From assembly GCA_002746535.1 (NCBI GenBank), contig NVWA01000003.1:124001-188000 (forward strand): a stretch of DNA of 64,000 bases, read 5' to 3'. The notes beneath the pieces were generated by a model. The model made no database searches, had not been told where the DNA came from, and worked only from the letters and a program-made list of their open reading frames with translations. Made by a program: the position numbers and the translations under genes. Source of the stretch: Planctomycetota bacterium (lineage in GTDB: Bacteria > Planctomycetota > GCA-2746535). Of this stretch, positions 1 to 7,338 are shown in pieces. How positions within the stretch are numbered: the stretch's first letter is position 1; the number at the start of each line of letters is the position of its first letter.

Positions 1-885
1 TTGTTAATGGCTATGCATGGTTCCGGAGAACTTTATACAGGTGATAATCAGGTTGTTATGGAATTGCACTTGGTGAAAATCTTGGATGCCCAGGATGTTA
101 ACGGAAGTTGGAAGGGTTCAAAAGGGTTGGATGTAGTTTGTACGAACGCTATTCTTGAAGCTTTTGCTTTGAAAAACTCATTAGGGAAAATAGAAAAATT
201 AGAAGCCGCTTGTAATAAGGCATTAATTAATTTAAAAAAGTATAGTCAGCATTTAGTGATTGAAGATTTTAATGATTGTCCGATTGGTTTGAATGGTTTG
301 TTCTTAGATCTTTCAACGGCAAGGTTTGCAAATTTTCTTAACCCCAAGTACAGACTTAATCGAAATCTGAAAAATGATATGTCCATGGTTAAAAAAATAG
401 TGCAGTCCAACATAAAGGAAATTGATAATATTTTTAGGATTGATAATAATATTACAGTTCAATTATTATTAGGATCTCGAGATGGTAAGGATAATAGGGG
501 TAATTTTCAAAGGCAAAGAAATGAAAAGATTATTGAATATTTTAACAATAATAAAAGCGCTACAGCTAAAGAGTCTTATCTAAGTTTTTTGGCTTTAGCT
601 CTTTCGAAAGATAAAAAGTTGAATGAAAGTATTTTTAAGTTTGGCCAAGCTTATTATTTAAAACAGAACAAAATATTGCTTCCGCCGCGAGAAAATGAAT
701 TTAAACAATATGGATCAATCAATGGGAAAGTTATTACAAATGCATTGGCTGTTTTAGCTTTACAGAATTTATATAAATCTTTTGCAAATATTCGTATTTT
801 GAGTCGAAAAGATTTTAGAAATAATAATCAAAATAATAATAATGGTACAGGTCGAAAGCGTCGGCGTAGAAGTCGAAAAAACTAG
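1..885 (+). CDS. Cyclase/prenyltransferase-like repeat protein, 5' truncated by the window edge
   Basis: The reading frame is open from the first base, so the true start probably lies upstream. Around residues 34-44 the text QDVNGSWKG resembles the Q-x-x-x-G-x-W repeat of squalene/hopene cyclase and prenyltransferase alpha-alpha folds, and the flanking helices (TNAILEAFAL) fit that fold. The catalytic DxDD motif is not in the visible part. The C-terminus is an asparagine run followed by a very basic tail (GRKRRRRSRKN), unusual for an enzyme and possibly a nucleic-acid or surface-binding tail. I infer a structural repeat protein rather than a proven cyclase. It could equally be an unrelated all-alpha hypothetical protein. 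Confidence 0.5.
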   Translation: MLMAMHGSGELYTGDNQVVMELHLVKILDAQDVNGSWKGSKGLDVVCTNAILEAFALKNSLGKIEKLEAACNKALINLKKYSQHLVIEDFNDCPIGLNGLFLDLSTARFANFLNPKYRLNRNLKNDMSMVKKIVQSNIKEIDNIFRIDNNITVQLLLGSRDGKDNRGNFQRQRNEKIIEYFNNNKSATAKESYLSFLALALSKDKKLNESIFKFGQAYYLKQNKILLPPRENEFKQYGSINGKVITNALAVLALQNLYKSFANIRILSRKDFRNNNQNNNNGTGRKRRRRSRKN

Positions 886-890
886 AACAG

Positions 891-912
891 TATCATTTTT
901 GATAGATTATTT
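891..912 (+). terminator. Weak terminator-like hairpin after the first gene
   Basis: A five-base stem (TATCA/TGATA) with a TTTT loop starts six bases after the stop codon and is followed by a T-rich stretch. The stem is short and AT-rich, so this is a weak call. Confidence 0.25.
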
Positions 913-998
913 TTTGGCGAATTAGTCATTAAATCACCTAAACTACTGAAAAATATAGATTTAAAAATTGAGGTATATTTTAAATTTGGCATAAATAC

Positions 999-1027
999 TT
1001 GTTTACAACAAATATTGTTACTATAAA
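999..1027 (+). promoter_or_regulatory. Promoter overlapped by a TTGTT/AACAA operator, upstream of the MarR gene
   Basis: A -35-like TTGTTT (999-1004) lies 17 bases before a -10-like TATAAA (1022-1027). Three alternating half-sites occupy the -35 and spacer: TTGTT (999-1003), AACAA (1007-1011) and TTGTT (1015-1019), each separated by three bases. A further TTAAC/GTTAA inverted repeat lies at 1031-1047. Placement over the promoter of a MarR gene suggests autoregulation by an inverted-repeat-binding dimer. That is inference. Confidence 0.5.
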
Positions 1028-1060
1028 CTATTAACCATAATTGTTAACTTTGGATGAATT

Positions 1061-1501
1061 ATGAAGAATGAGAAGAGGAAGAAATTGGAGCTTGATGTCT
1101 TTGTTGGTTTGAAAAAGGCTAATTTCTTATTTTATTCAAAATTTGAGACTTTGATTAAAGGTAAAGGGCTAACAGAGTCAACCTATAATATATTAAGAAT
1201 ATTGCGAGGTGCTAAAGGTGAAGGGTTGCCATGCCATGAAATATCCAGTCGCATGTTATCGAGGGTACCAGATGTAACGAGAGTGATCGACCGATTAGTA
1301 GGTCTAAAGTTTGTTATTCGCGAAAGGGATATAAAAGATCGAAGGATTGTGATTCAAAAAATTACTGCTGAAGGTTTAACGGTTTTGAAGGAGATGGATG
1401 ATCCCATGGATGAAACTCATCGTGAAATCTTTAAATCTTTCAAAAAGAATGAGTTAGATGAATTGGTTTTATTGTTAGGAAAGTTTTTAGAAAATAAATA
1501 A
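1061..1501 (+). CDS. MarR-family transcriptional regulator
   Basis: The 146-residue length is typical of MarR winged-helix dimers. The helix-turn-helix lies near residues 60-85 (CHEISSRMLSRVPDVTRVID). It is followed by the wing with the family signature RERDIKDRRIVIQKITAEG. GGATG precedes the ATG by four bases. The gene sits 18 bases upstream of a YceI-family gene and is probably cotranscribed with it. MarR-YceI pairs are a recurring arrangement, often linked to stress or redox responses. A TTGTT/AACAA palindromic cluster overlaps its promoter, so autorepression is plausible. The ligand is unknown; there is no cysteine pattern pointing clearly to redox sensing. Confidence 0.85.
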   Translation: MKNEKRKKLELDVFVGLKKANFLFYSKFETLIKGKGLTESTYNILRILRGAKGEGLPCHEISSRMLSRVPDVTRVIDRLVGLKFVIRERDIKDRRIVIQKITAEGLTVLKEMDDPMDETHREIFKSFKKNELDELVLLLGKFLENK

Positions 1502-1519
1502 TTTAAAAAGGAAAAGGTT

Positions 1520-2128
1520 ATGAGAAATTTATTCGGTTTTATTTTTTTAATTTTATGTTTGCAGATTTCAATTGTTGCTGATGAGTTTGATTTTAAAGAT
1601 CCAAAAGGGGTTCAGTCAATATCATTTGCATTGAATTCTAAAATGGAGCCACTAAATGGGTTGGGCTCAGGAATAACAGGAAAAGTGAATTTTGACGGTA
1701 AAGATTTTAAAAGTTTAAAGGGAAAAATAAGTTTGGATGTAAAGTCTATTTATTTACCGAACCAAATGATGGTAAGCAAATTAATGGCAAAAATGTGGTT
1801 AAATGTGGCTAAAAACCCTTCTATAGACATTAATTTTAAAAGTGTTGAGTCAGTAAAAAAGATAAGTGATTCAGAAGCGAATTTGAAAGTAAAGTGTGAA
1901 ATATCTATTAAAGGTGTTAAAAAGGTGCAGATAATTGATGTTCATGTTGCTTATCATTTAGACGGCATGGGTAATCGTATACAAAAAAAGAAGGGCGATT
2001 TATTGGTTCTGAAGTCTAAGTTTTCAATATTAAGAAGTGATTTTGGAATTATGAAAGGTAAGTATTTATCTGTGGTTGCTAATAAAATTGAAATACAAGC
2101 TAATCTTGTTGGATCATTGTTTAAATAA
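1520..2128 (+). CDS. Exported YceI-family protein
   Basis: An N-terminal signal peptide (hydrophobic residues 3-18, cleavage near VAD-EFD) is followed by a YceI-type lipocalin-like barrel. Family features are the GITGKVNFDGKDF strand pattern, the variable MAKMWLNVAKNPSIDINF region where YceI proteins have their S-x-H-L/YP-I segment, and the SDFGIMKG motif near the C-terminus. YceI proteins are periplasmic and bind isoprenoid or amphiphilic ligands; the ligand here cannot be deduced. AAAAGGAAAAGG supplies the ribosome binding site. It follows the MarR gene closely and precedes a hairpin, making a likely two-gene operon. Confidence 0.8.
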   Translation: MRNLFGFIFLILCLQISIVADEFDFKDPKGVQSISFALNSKMEPLNGLGSGITGKVNFDGKDFKSLKGKISLDVKSIYLPNQMMVSKLMAKMWLNVAKNPSIDINFKSVESVKKISDSEANLKVKCEISIKGVKKVQIIDVHVAYHLDGMGNRIQKKKGDLLVLKSKFSILRSDFGIMKGKYLSVVANKIEIQANLVGSLFK

Positions 2129-2151
2129 AATATGTATCGCAGAATTATTGT

Positions 2152-2173
2152 AAAAAAAGCTTCTAGCTTTTTT
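2152..2173 (+). terminator. Rho-independent terminator after marR-yceI
   Basis: The stem AAAAAAAGC pairs with GCTTTTTT around a TTCTA loop and ends in a T-run, 24 bases after the yceI stop codon. Confidence 0.55.
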
Positions 2174-2255
2174 ATTTATAGGTATTTGAAAAGGATGTTT
2201 ATTTAGAGTTGTAAGACTAGGTAGGATGATATGGTACATAAGCATTCTGTTTTAA

Positions 2256-2278
2256 ACCGAGAGCGAGAAGCTCTCGGT
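2256..2278 (+). promoter_or_regulatory. GC-rich hairpin in the leader of the thioredoxin-YceI gene
   Basis: A perfect nine-base stem (ACCGAGAGC/GCTCTCGGT) closes a GAGAA loop, in an otherwise AT-rich stretch. It ends 23 bases before the ATG, just ahead of the strong GAGGAGG ribosome binding site. No T-run follows, so it is more likely a leader structure (mRNA stabiliser or regulatory hairpin) than a terminator. Confidence 0.45.
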
Positions 2279-2301
2279 ACTATTTTAGTTGAGGAGGTAA
2301 A

Positions 2302-3741
2302 ATGAAAATATTTAAAATCATGACATTTACTTTAGTAATTAGTTGTTTTCTGTGTTTAGTACATGGTGACGTAGAGAGTGATGAGCAATTAATTATTTTT
2401 GAAATTGCTGATAAAACACGTGTTCAGAAGCTTTTTCATGATAAAGTCTTGCCTCAAATCATAGAATTGGCGAAAAAAAATAACATTTCTTTGATCCTAA
2501 AAACATCAAGAAATGGTTTACCAGCTGAAATAACGACATTACCTGCCATCATTTATCAAAATCCCCTTGGACGATCTATTTACCGAGGTCGATTTTCACA
2601 AATTTCAAGAATAGCTAATTTTATTCAAACATCTAAATTCGTACCTCAGAAAAATACGCTTTTAACTTTTAAATCAGCAGCCGTAGAAGAACGTGGTCGA
2701 GCAAAAATTGTTTATCCGATTAAGATTTCAACGGTTACAGGTGGTAAGCCAAAAGATTATGACGATAGTAAATTTAAATTAGAAATGAAAAGAATCATTA
2801 TTAAAAGTTTAAAGTCTATAAAACTCAAGAAGAAGGTCTCCTTGCAACCTTTGGATAAACGTTTTTACTTTGATTTTTATCCATGGGTTTCAGATAAAGG
2901 AGTATTGTATTTATCCGGTAAAATATTTTCTCAACATCATTGTAAAAAATTTATTTGGACGACAGGGAAAACACCTTTCGTTAGTTCTTGGAAAAACAGA
3001 AAAAAATCTTTCCAATCACTTGCAAAAAAAATGTATTCTGAGTTAAATGTTATATTAGCAAAAGATACGATTGGTGATTCTTTTGATGTTGTTTCAAAAA
3101 AGAATTCTTCAAAGTCTTGGGGTCAATTAAACATAAAATTACCTGAATTAAAGAATAACCATAAAAAGAACATAAAGATTGGTATCCCATTGCATTGGGA
3201 GATAAAGGGGAAGCTAGGAAAAAATAGTCGTGCACAGTTTTCGATTGCTCCTCCAAATGATAATTATTCTGGTTTAATTAGAAAAATGAATGGCGCTTTT
3301 AGTTTTGGTAAAGGGGGTCAAATAGCTCTTTCCAAAGGATGGTTTGAAGCGGATATGTTGTCGATAACCATGGGAGATAGCGACCTTGATGACTCTCTCC
3401 TTGAAGAAGATATGTTTCATACTTCCAAGTTTGCAGCTTCTAAAATTGTATTTTCTCCGATCAGTTCATCTGAAATTGGTAAATTAAAATTTGGAGAAGA
3501 AAGTCAAGTTAAGACAAAAGGCTTATTTGTTTTTAAAGGTATCAAAGAGACTATGATGGTTGATTTAAGTTTTGAGCCAACCATTGATCATAATGGTGCT
3601 GTGAAACTGTTTTTAAAAGCACAGTTTGAAATAGAACTTACAAAGTATGCTATGGTGGGTGCGCCTGGTAAACATGATAAAAGAAATGTCGTTCAGTTTT
3701 TTATTCGTATTTATATGAATGAGAAAAAAGAATCGAAGTGA
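2302..3741 (+). CDS. Exported thioredoxin-fold/YceI fusion protein
   Basis: After a signal peptide (residues 1-22, ending near VHGD) comes a thioredoxin-like segment at about 28-115. It contains LPAIIYQNPLG, resembling the cis-proline strand, followed by YRGRF. No CxxC is present, so it cannot act as a dithiol oxidoreductase. Residues 115-290 are unassigned. From about 295 to the end the pattern matches a YceI barrel: GAFSFGKGGQIALSKGWFEA, then TSKFAASKIVFSPI, then GLFVFKGIKETMMVDLSF. At 479 residues it is much longer than ordinary YceI proteins (about 190). GAGGAGG lies directly before the ATG. A second YceI gene lies just upstream, suggesting a shared ligand or process. Confidence 0.65.
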   Translation: MKIFKIMTFTLVISCFLCLVHGDVESDEQLIIFEIADKTRVQKLFHDKVLPQIIELAKKNNISLILKTSRNGLPAEITTLPAIIYQNPLGRSIYRGRFSQISRIANFIQTSKFVPQKNTLLTFKSAAVEERGRAKIVYPIKISTVTGGKPKDYDDSKFKLEMKRIIIKSLKSIKLKKKVSLQPLDKRFYFDFYPWVSDKGVLYLSGKIFSQHHCKKFIWTTGKTPFVSSWKNRKKSFQSLAKKMYSELNVILAKDTIGDSFDVVSKKNSSKSWGQLNIKLPELKNNHKKNIKIGIPLHWEIKGKLGKNSRAQFSIAPPNDNYSGLIRKMNGAFSFGKGGQIALSKGWFEADMLSITMGDSDLDDSLLEEDMFHTSKFAASKIVFSPISSSEIGKLKFGEESQVKTKGLFVFKGIKETMMVDLSFEPTIDHNGAVKLFLKAQFEIELTKYAMVGAPGKHDKRNVVQFFIRIYMNEKKESK

Positions 3742-3763
3742 CTCAAGGGCTGTTATTGAGTCA
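3739..3763. terminator. Hairpin between convergent genes
   Basis: TGACTCAA (containing the stop codon) pairs with TTGAGTCA across a nine-base loop. It lies between two convergent genes and may terminate transcription in either direction, although the T-run is poor. Confidence 0.45.
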
Positions 3764-3792
3764 AAACGTTATCTAAAGTGATAAAACAGTAC

Positions 3793-4338
3793 TCATAAAC
3801 GTGTCATTGTTAATACATCAACAGGTGAATCTTGGTTGATTAGAGGAATGGGCAAATTGATACTATTGAGGTAGTTTACTAGCGAGTTTTCGTTAAATTT
3901 ATTGGACGCTTTTTCTATGCCTTCGTCATCCGAAAATTGAATTCCTGAATTATTACAAATCTCATAATCAATTTCCGATTGAATATGTTGAGTTAGTTTT
4001 CCGTTTTCAAAAGTTTTTAAGCCGGCACTTTTTGAACTTTGATAATGAAAAAATAAGATTGATTTTCTTTGAAATTTCTTAGTAAATTCAATATTGCTAA
4101 TATCAGAATAAAATAATGTGCCTGGGGTTTCTTCCAAAAGAAATAGAAAATCCTTATGTTGAAACATTACTGATTGTGTTGGCCCAAAAAATAAATATTT
4201 TCGATGCCAAAGTTTTGAACATATTATTTGACTATAAACTGTTTGTGTAGAGCTGATTATTTTATAGCCTAATTGATTTAAAAATTGAGAGGCATCGTTG
4301 ATATCTTCTGATTGAGTACACCAAAATGATAATTTCAT
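3793..4338 (-). CDS. Hypothetical protein coupled to a P-loop ATPase
   Basis: This 181-residue protein has no signal peptide, no membrane segment and no motif I recognise. The first 20 residues (SFWCTQSEDINDASQFLNQL) look like a small alpha/beta start, and aromatic residues are frequent. Its ATG lies one base after the stop codon of the upstream ATPase gene, so translation is probably coupled and the two products probably work together. I would not assign a function. Confidence 0.6.
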   Translation of the reverse strand: MKLSFWCTQSEDINDASQFLNQLGYKIISSTQTVYSQIICSKLWHRKYLFFGPTQSVMFQHKDFLFLLEETPGTLFYSDISNIEFTKKFQRKSILFFHYQSSKSAGLKTFENGKLTQHIQSEIDYEICNNSGIQFSDDEGIEKASNKFNENSLVNYLNSINLPIPLINQDSPVDVLTMTRL

Positions 4339-4339
4339 T

Positions 4340-5215
4340 TTAATAAGGCGCAGAAATTAAAGCATAGCCGGCAGCATGTTGCATTTCTTCAGGCGTAATG
4401 ATTTTTTTCTGCTTATAAATGCGTACTTTTTCATCATAAAATCTCAACATTTTGTTGATGGATATTAATTTCCCAGAGGTTTCATCAATTAATTGCTCTA
4501 TTGTTTTTGAGTCTAATTCAAATTCTATTGCTGTGGCATAATCTTGTAAGTATTGCCCTATAGTTTCTTCATTGGCCTCAATGTAGTCTTTTTGAATTGT
4601 GGTTGAATCCCATGTTTTAAAATATTCGGAACTCGTTAATATGCGTTCGAAAGGTTTGAATCCATTTATTTTTTTGGAGGCAGAAATGACAATATTTGTG
4701 AAGGAAGTTATTACTCTCGATTTTGAAATTTCCATAGAATGCAAAATCAAACCTAAAAATGATGAAAAGGAATCTTGTCGACAATGTTTATCAGCATCAT
4801 CTATTAATAAATAATATTTTTTTCCTTCAATTTTTGTTAAGTCAGCAAAGAATTCAAATAGATCTTCAATCGTTTCCAATTTTGCTTTATAGACGAAATT
4901 GTAGAGATGATCAGAAATATTTCTAGCTTGATTGAGTAACAAACTTTTTAGGCTTGCATTGAATTTTTCGGTAGTACTGAAATCAGTCCTAGAGAATGAT
5001 TTGAAATCTAGAAAAATGGCCGTGTCGTTAGAATTATTCATGACAAAATGATGCAGATTTTGGATTAGTGAAGACTTGCCTGAAGCTGGTGGAAATAGGA
5101 TTGTATACGGATTACCAGCCTGTAATAATTCCCAAGATTCATTAATAGCCTCTTGGAAAGGAATGTGGAAGTGTCTTTCAGGTTGAATGGGGGTGTCTAT
5201 AGTGAATTGTTTCAT
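4340..5215 (-). CDS. AAA-type P-loop ATPase
   Basis: The nucleotide-binding loop is ILFPPASGKSSLIQNL (near residues 38-53). The GKS is intact, but the usual first glycine or alanine of the Walker A is phenylalanine. Walker B is KYYLLIDDADK. A sensor-like stretch follows (TNIVISASKK). The C-terminal third is helical and resembles the lid of AAA_35/AAA-ATPase-like proteins, but I see no attached nuclease or DNA-binding domain. The N-terminal HFHIPF segment is typical of the entry into such domains. It is upstream of, and translationally coupled to, a gene of unknown function. A role in remodelling or in switching a partner is inferred only. Confidence 0.65.
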   Translation of the reverse strand: MKQFTIDTPIQPERHFHIPFQEAINESWELLQAGNPYTILFPPASGKSSLIQNLHHFVMNNSNDTAIFLDFKSFSRTDFSTTEKFNASLKSLLLNQARNISDHLYNFVYKAKLETIEDLFEFFADLTKIEGKKYYLLIDDADKHCRQDSFSSFLGLILHSMEISKSRVITSFTNIVISASKKINGFKPFERILTSSEYFKTWDSTTIQKDYIEANEETIGQYLQDYATAIEFELDSKTIEQLIDETSGKLISINKMLRFYDEKVRIYKQKKIITPEEMQHAAGYALISAPY

Positions 5216-5315
5216 ATATTTATTTTCATTTAATGGTAGGTAAACTTGAACAATTTATTTATTCCATCTAAAAAAGCTGTATAATGATCGAAAATTATTT
5301 TGGAGCAACAACACG

Positions 5316-5792
5316 ATGAAAAGAATCTTATTATTACTTGTTCTGACTATTTTTCAATTATCTTTGATGGCTGATTCTAAAAGTTTTAAAAAGGAATTGA
5401 AAAAACAGCAGAAGGCAGAAACTGAAACACTAAAAACGACTCTTGCTATTATTTTCGGTAAGCCAAAATTAAGTGATATTCCAATACCAAAGGGCTTTAA
5501 ATTGCAAAAAGACAGTTTTGTTCATGTTGCCTCTAGTTTTAGAAAAGGTCGCGTATATCTTGAGGGAAAATTGGTAATTGACGATGTTCAATCATTTTTT
5601 GATAATCAGATGGTTCTCGCTGATTGGAAGAAACATGAATATGCTAAAAAGGACAAATCCTTTTTTAAGTTTACCCGTTATAAACTCCATTATTCTAAAG
5701 GACGTGAAAGTTGTGTAATAGAAATAGGTAAAAATAAATCAAAAGGAAAAACTCAAATTTACTTATCTTTGACAGCACTTTCCGCAAAGTAA
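5316..5792 (+). CDS. Small exported protein preceding the signal peptidase genes
   Basis: The first 19 residues form a clear signal peptide (KRILLLLVLTIFQLSLMADS). The mature part begins with a charged helix (KKELKKQQKAE) and continues as an alpha/beta domain of about 110 residues, containing IPIPKGFKLQKDSFVHVASS. I recognise no family. The gene ends 14 bases before a signal peptidase I gene on the same strand, and TATAAT lies at 5280-5285 upstream of the start. It is likely the first gene of the peptidase block, either as a partner or as a cotranscribed substrate. Confidence 0.65.
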   Translation: MKRILLLLVLTIFQLSLMADSKSFKKELKKQQKAETETLKTTLAIIFGKPKLSDIPIPKGFKLQKDSFVHVASSFRKGRVYLEGKLVIDDVQSFFDNQMVLADWKKHEYAKKDKSFFKFTRYKLHYSKGRESCVIEIGKNKSKGKTQIYLSLTALSAK

Positions 5793-5806
5793 ATTAGCAA
5801 TTTTAA

Positions 5807-7207
5807 ATGAGTTCTGACCGACATTTCCAATGTACCCATTGTAAAAATCAATTTACAAAGGGTGCTCATTATCGAGACGCTACTATCATTCAGTGTCCTG
5901 AATGTTTAAAAACATTTATTCCAGATTTTTGGTCTTATTTTAGGCGCGAGTGGATTGAGCCGATTTCCTTTGCCATTGTTCTAGCACTATTTATAAAAAG
6001 AGCATTCTTTGAAATCTATGTTATTCCAACAAGTTCAATGGAGCCAACACTTCATGGTGGTGGTCATTTTCCTGAGGACGGTGGCGATAAGGTTTTAGTA
6101 AATAAACTTTATTATAAATTTTATGATTTAAAACAATGGGACGTAATTGTGTTTGTCCCTCCACATCAAAATCAATTGTATATTAAAAGGTTGATTGGTT
6201 TACCGAATCAGAAATTACAAATTATCAATGGTGATTTATATGTAGAGGGTAAAATTTGTCGTAAGCCTAAAGTCGTTGAAGAATCTATGTTATATAAATT
6301 TTATGATTCATCATTAGAAAATGGTCCATTAGCCCATTTCCGTGCTTTTCAAGCAAAAGATAAATGGTTGCCTGTTGGGGACAAATGGAAAATTGAAAAA
6401 AACATGTTTAGTTTTAATCATTTGGATGGACTAGGGAAAATTATTTTTAATTTGCCAATTGATAGTCGTATCTCTTCGCATCGAATGACAAATATTCAAA
6501 AGGCAGCAAATTTCACATATAAAGATAGTAATGGAAGAGGCGATATTGCAACATCCTTAGATTCCAGCGATAGTCATAAATATTTTAAAGTCGGTGATAT
6601 TGCTGTAGATTTAGTATTTAACCTCAAAAAGGGTATGGGTGAATTTATCGTTAATATCATTGAAAATAATCACACGTATGCTTTGAAAGTAGATGCTTCT
6701 ACAAAAAAGATGTCTTTATTCATGGATAATAAGAAAGTAAAAGAAGCTGATATTGTTTTAAAAGAAAATACCACATTGTCTTTTAGAAATGTTGATGATA
6801 GGCTGAAAGCATCTGTTGGCCAATCATCTTTGGAATATGAATTTGAGAGTAATGATCAAATGAGTACAACTAGTACAGCGGAATTAAATTTTTCTTGTAA
6901 GAATTTATCTTTGTCGTTTAAAAATTTAAAAATAAGAAGAGATGTCTTTTATCACCATGAAGACAATGTTCAGGGTACGTTTGAAAATGATATTAAAACA
7001 TATCATATTGGGGATAAACAATATCTATGTTTTGGCGATAACGTTCATCAATCATTAGATGGCAGAGCTTGGGGTTATGTTGAAGAGCATAAAATCAAAG
7101 GTCGTGCCGAATATATATTAATGCCGATTAGAATTTGGCCTGGAAAAGATCTTCCCCCTCAAATTCCTTTTATCACACACCGAACAAGGTTTAAGGGAAT
7201 TCATTAA
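5807..7207 (+). CDS. lepB: Signal peptidase I with zinc ribbon and inserted beta-sandwich domain (copy 1)
   Basis: This membrane serine protease family removes signal peptides from exported proteins. Order: a zinc-ribbon-like motif with C9/C12 and C30/C33, one membrane segment near 51-68, box B IPTSSMEPTL with nucleophile Ser77, and YIKRLIGLPN with general base Lys127. Much later comes box E, FGDNVHQSLDGRAWG. Between Lys127 and box E is an insertion of roughly 240 residues. Its pattern (VGDIAVDLVF, then FRNVDDRLKASVG) suggests a concanavalin/LamG-like beta sandwich. At 466 residues it is far longer than a typical LepB. In box E the usual DSR is DGR. A paralogue follows 131 bases downstream. 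Confidence 0.85.
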   Translation: MSSDRHFQCTHCKNQFTKGAHYRDATIIQCPECLKTFIPDFWSYFRREWIEPISFAIVLALFIKRAFFEIYVIPTSSMEPTLHGGGHFPEDGGDKVLVNKLYYKFYDLKQWDVIVFVPPHQNQLYIKRLIGLPNQKLQIINGDLYVEGKICRKPKVVEESMLYKFYDSSLENGPLAHFRAFQAKDKWLPVGDKWKIEKNMFSFNHLDGLGKIIFNLPIDSRISSHRMTNIQKAANFTYKDSNGRGDIATSLDSSDSHKYFKVGDIAVDLVFNLKKGMGEFIVNIIENNHTYALKVDASTKKMSLFMDNKKVKEADIVLKENTTLSFRNVDDRLKASVGQSSLEYEFESNDQMSTTSTAELNFSCKNLSLSFKNLKIRRDVFYHHEDNVQGTFENDIKTYHIGDKQYLCFGDNVHQSLDGRAWGYVEEHKIKGRAEYILMPIRIWPGKDLPPQIPFITHRTRFKGIH

Positions 7208-7280
7208 ATTATTGCTTTTGTTCTCAAAGTAATGAATTAATTTTTAAATAATCACTTCGCCTTTCTCTATCGAATTAAGC

Positions 7281-7307
7281 TTTCAAAGAGAATACGATTC
7301 GTATAAT
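7281..7307 (+). promoter_or_regulatory. Possible promoter before the second signal peptidase gene
   Basis: A consensus -10 TATAAT (7302-7307) is preceded by TTTCAA (7281-7286) with a short 15-base spacer. It lies 31 bases before the ATG, so the second peptidase may have its own promoter. Confidence 0.3.
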
Positions 7308-7338
7308 CTAATAATCCTATTAATTAAAAAGAATAAGT

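Noticed and set aside
3793-5215. A defence system (ATPase plus effector)
   Set aside because: No nuclease, reverse transcriptase, toxin or other effector motif was visible in either protein, and the neighbours are housekeeping or envelope genes.
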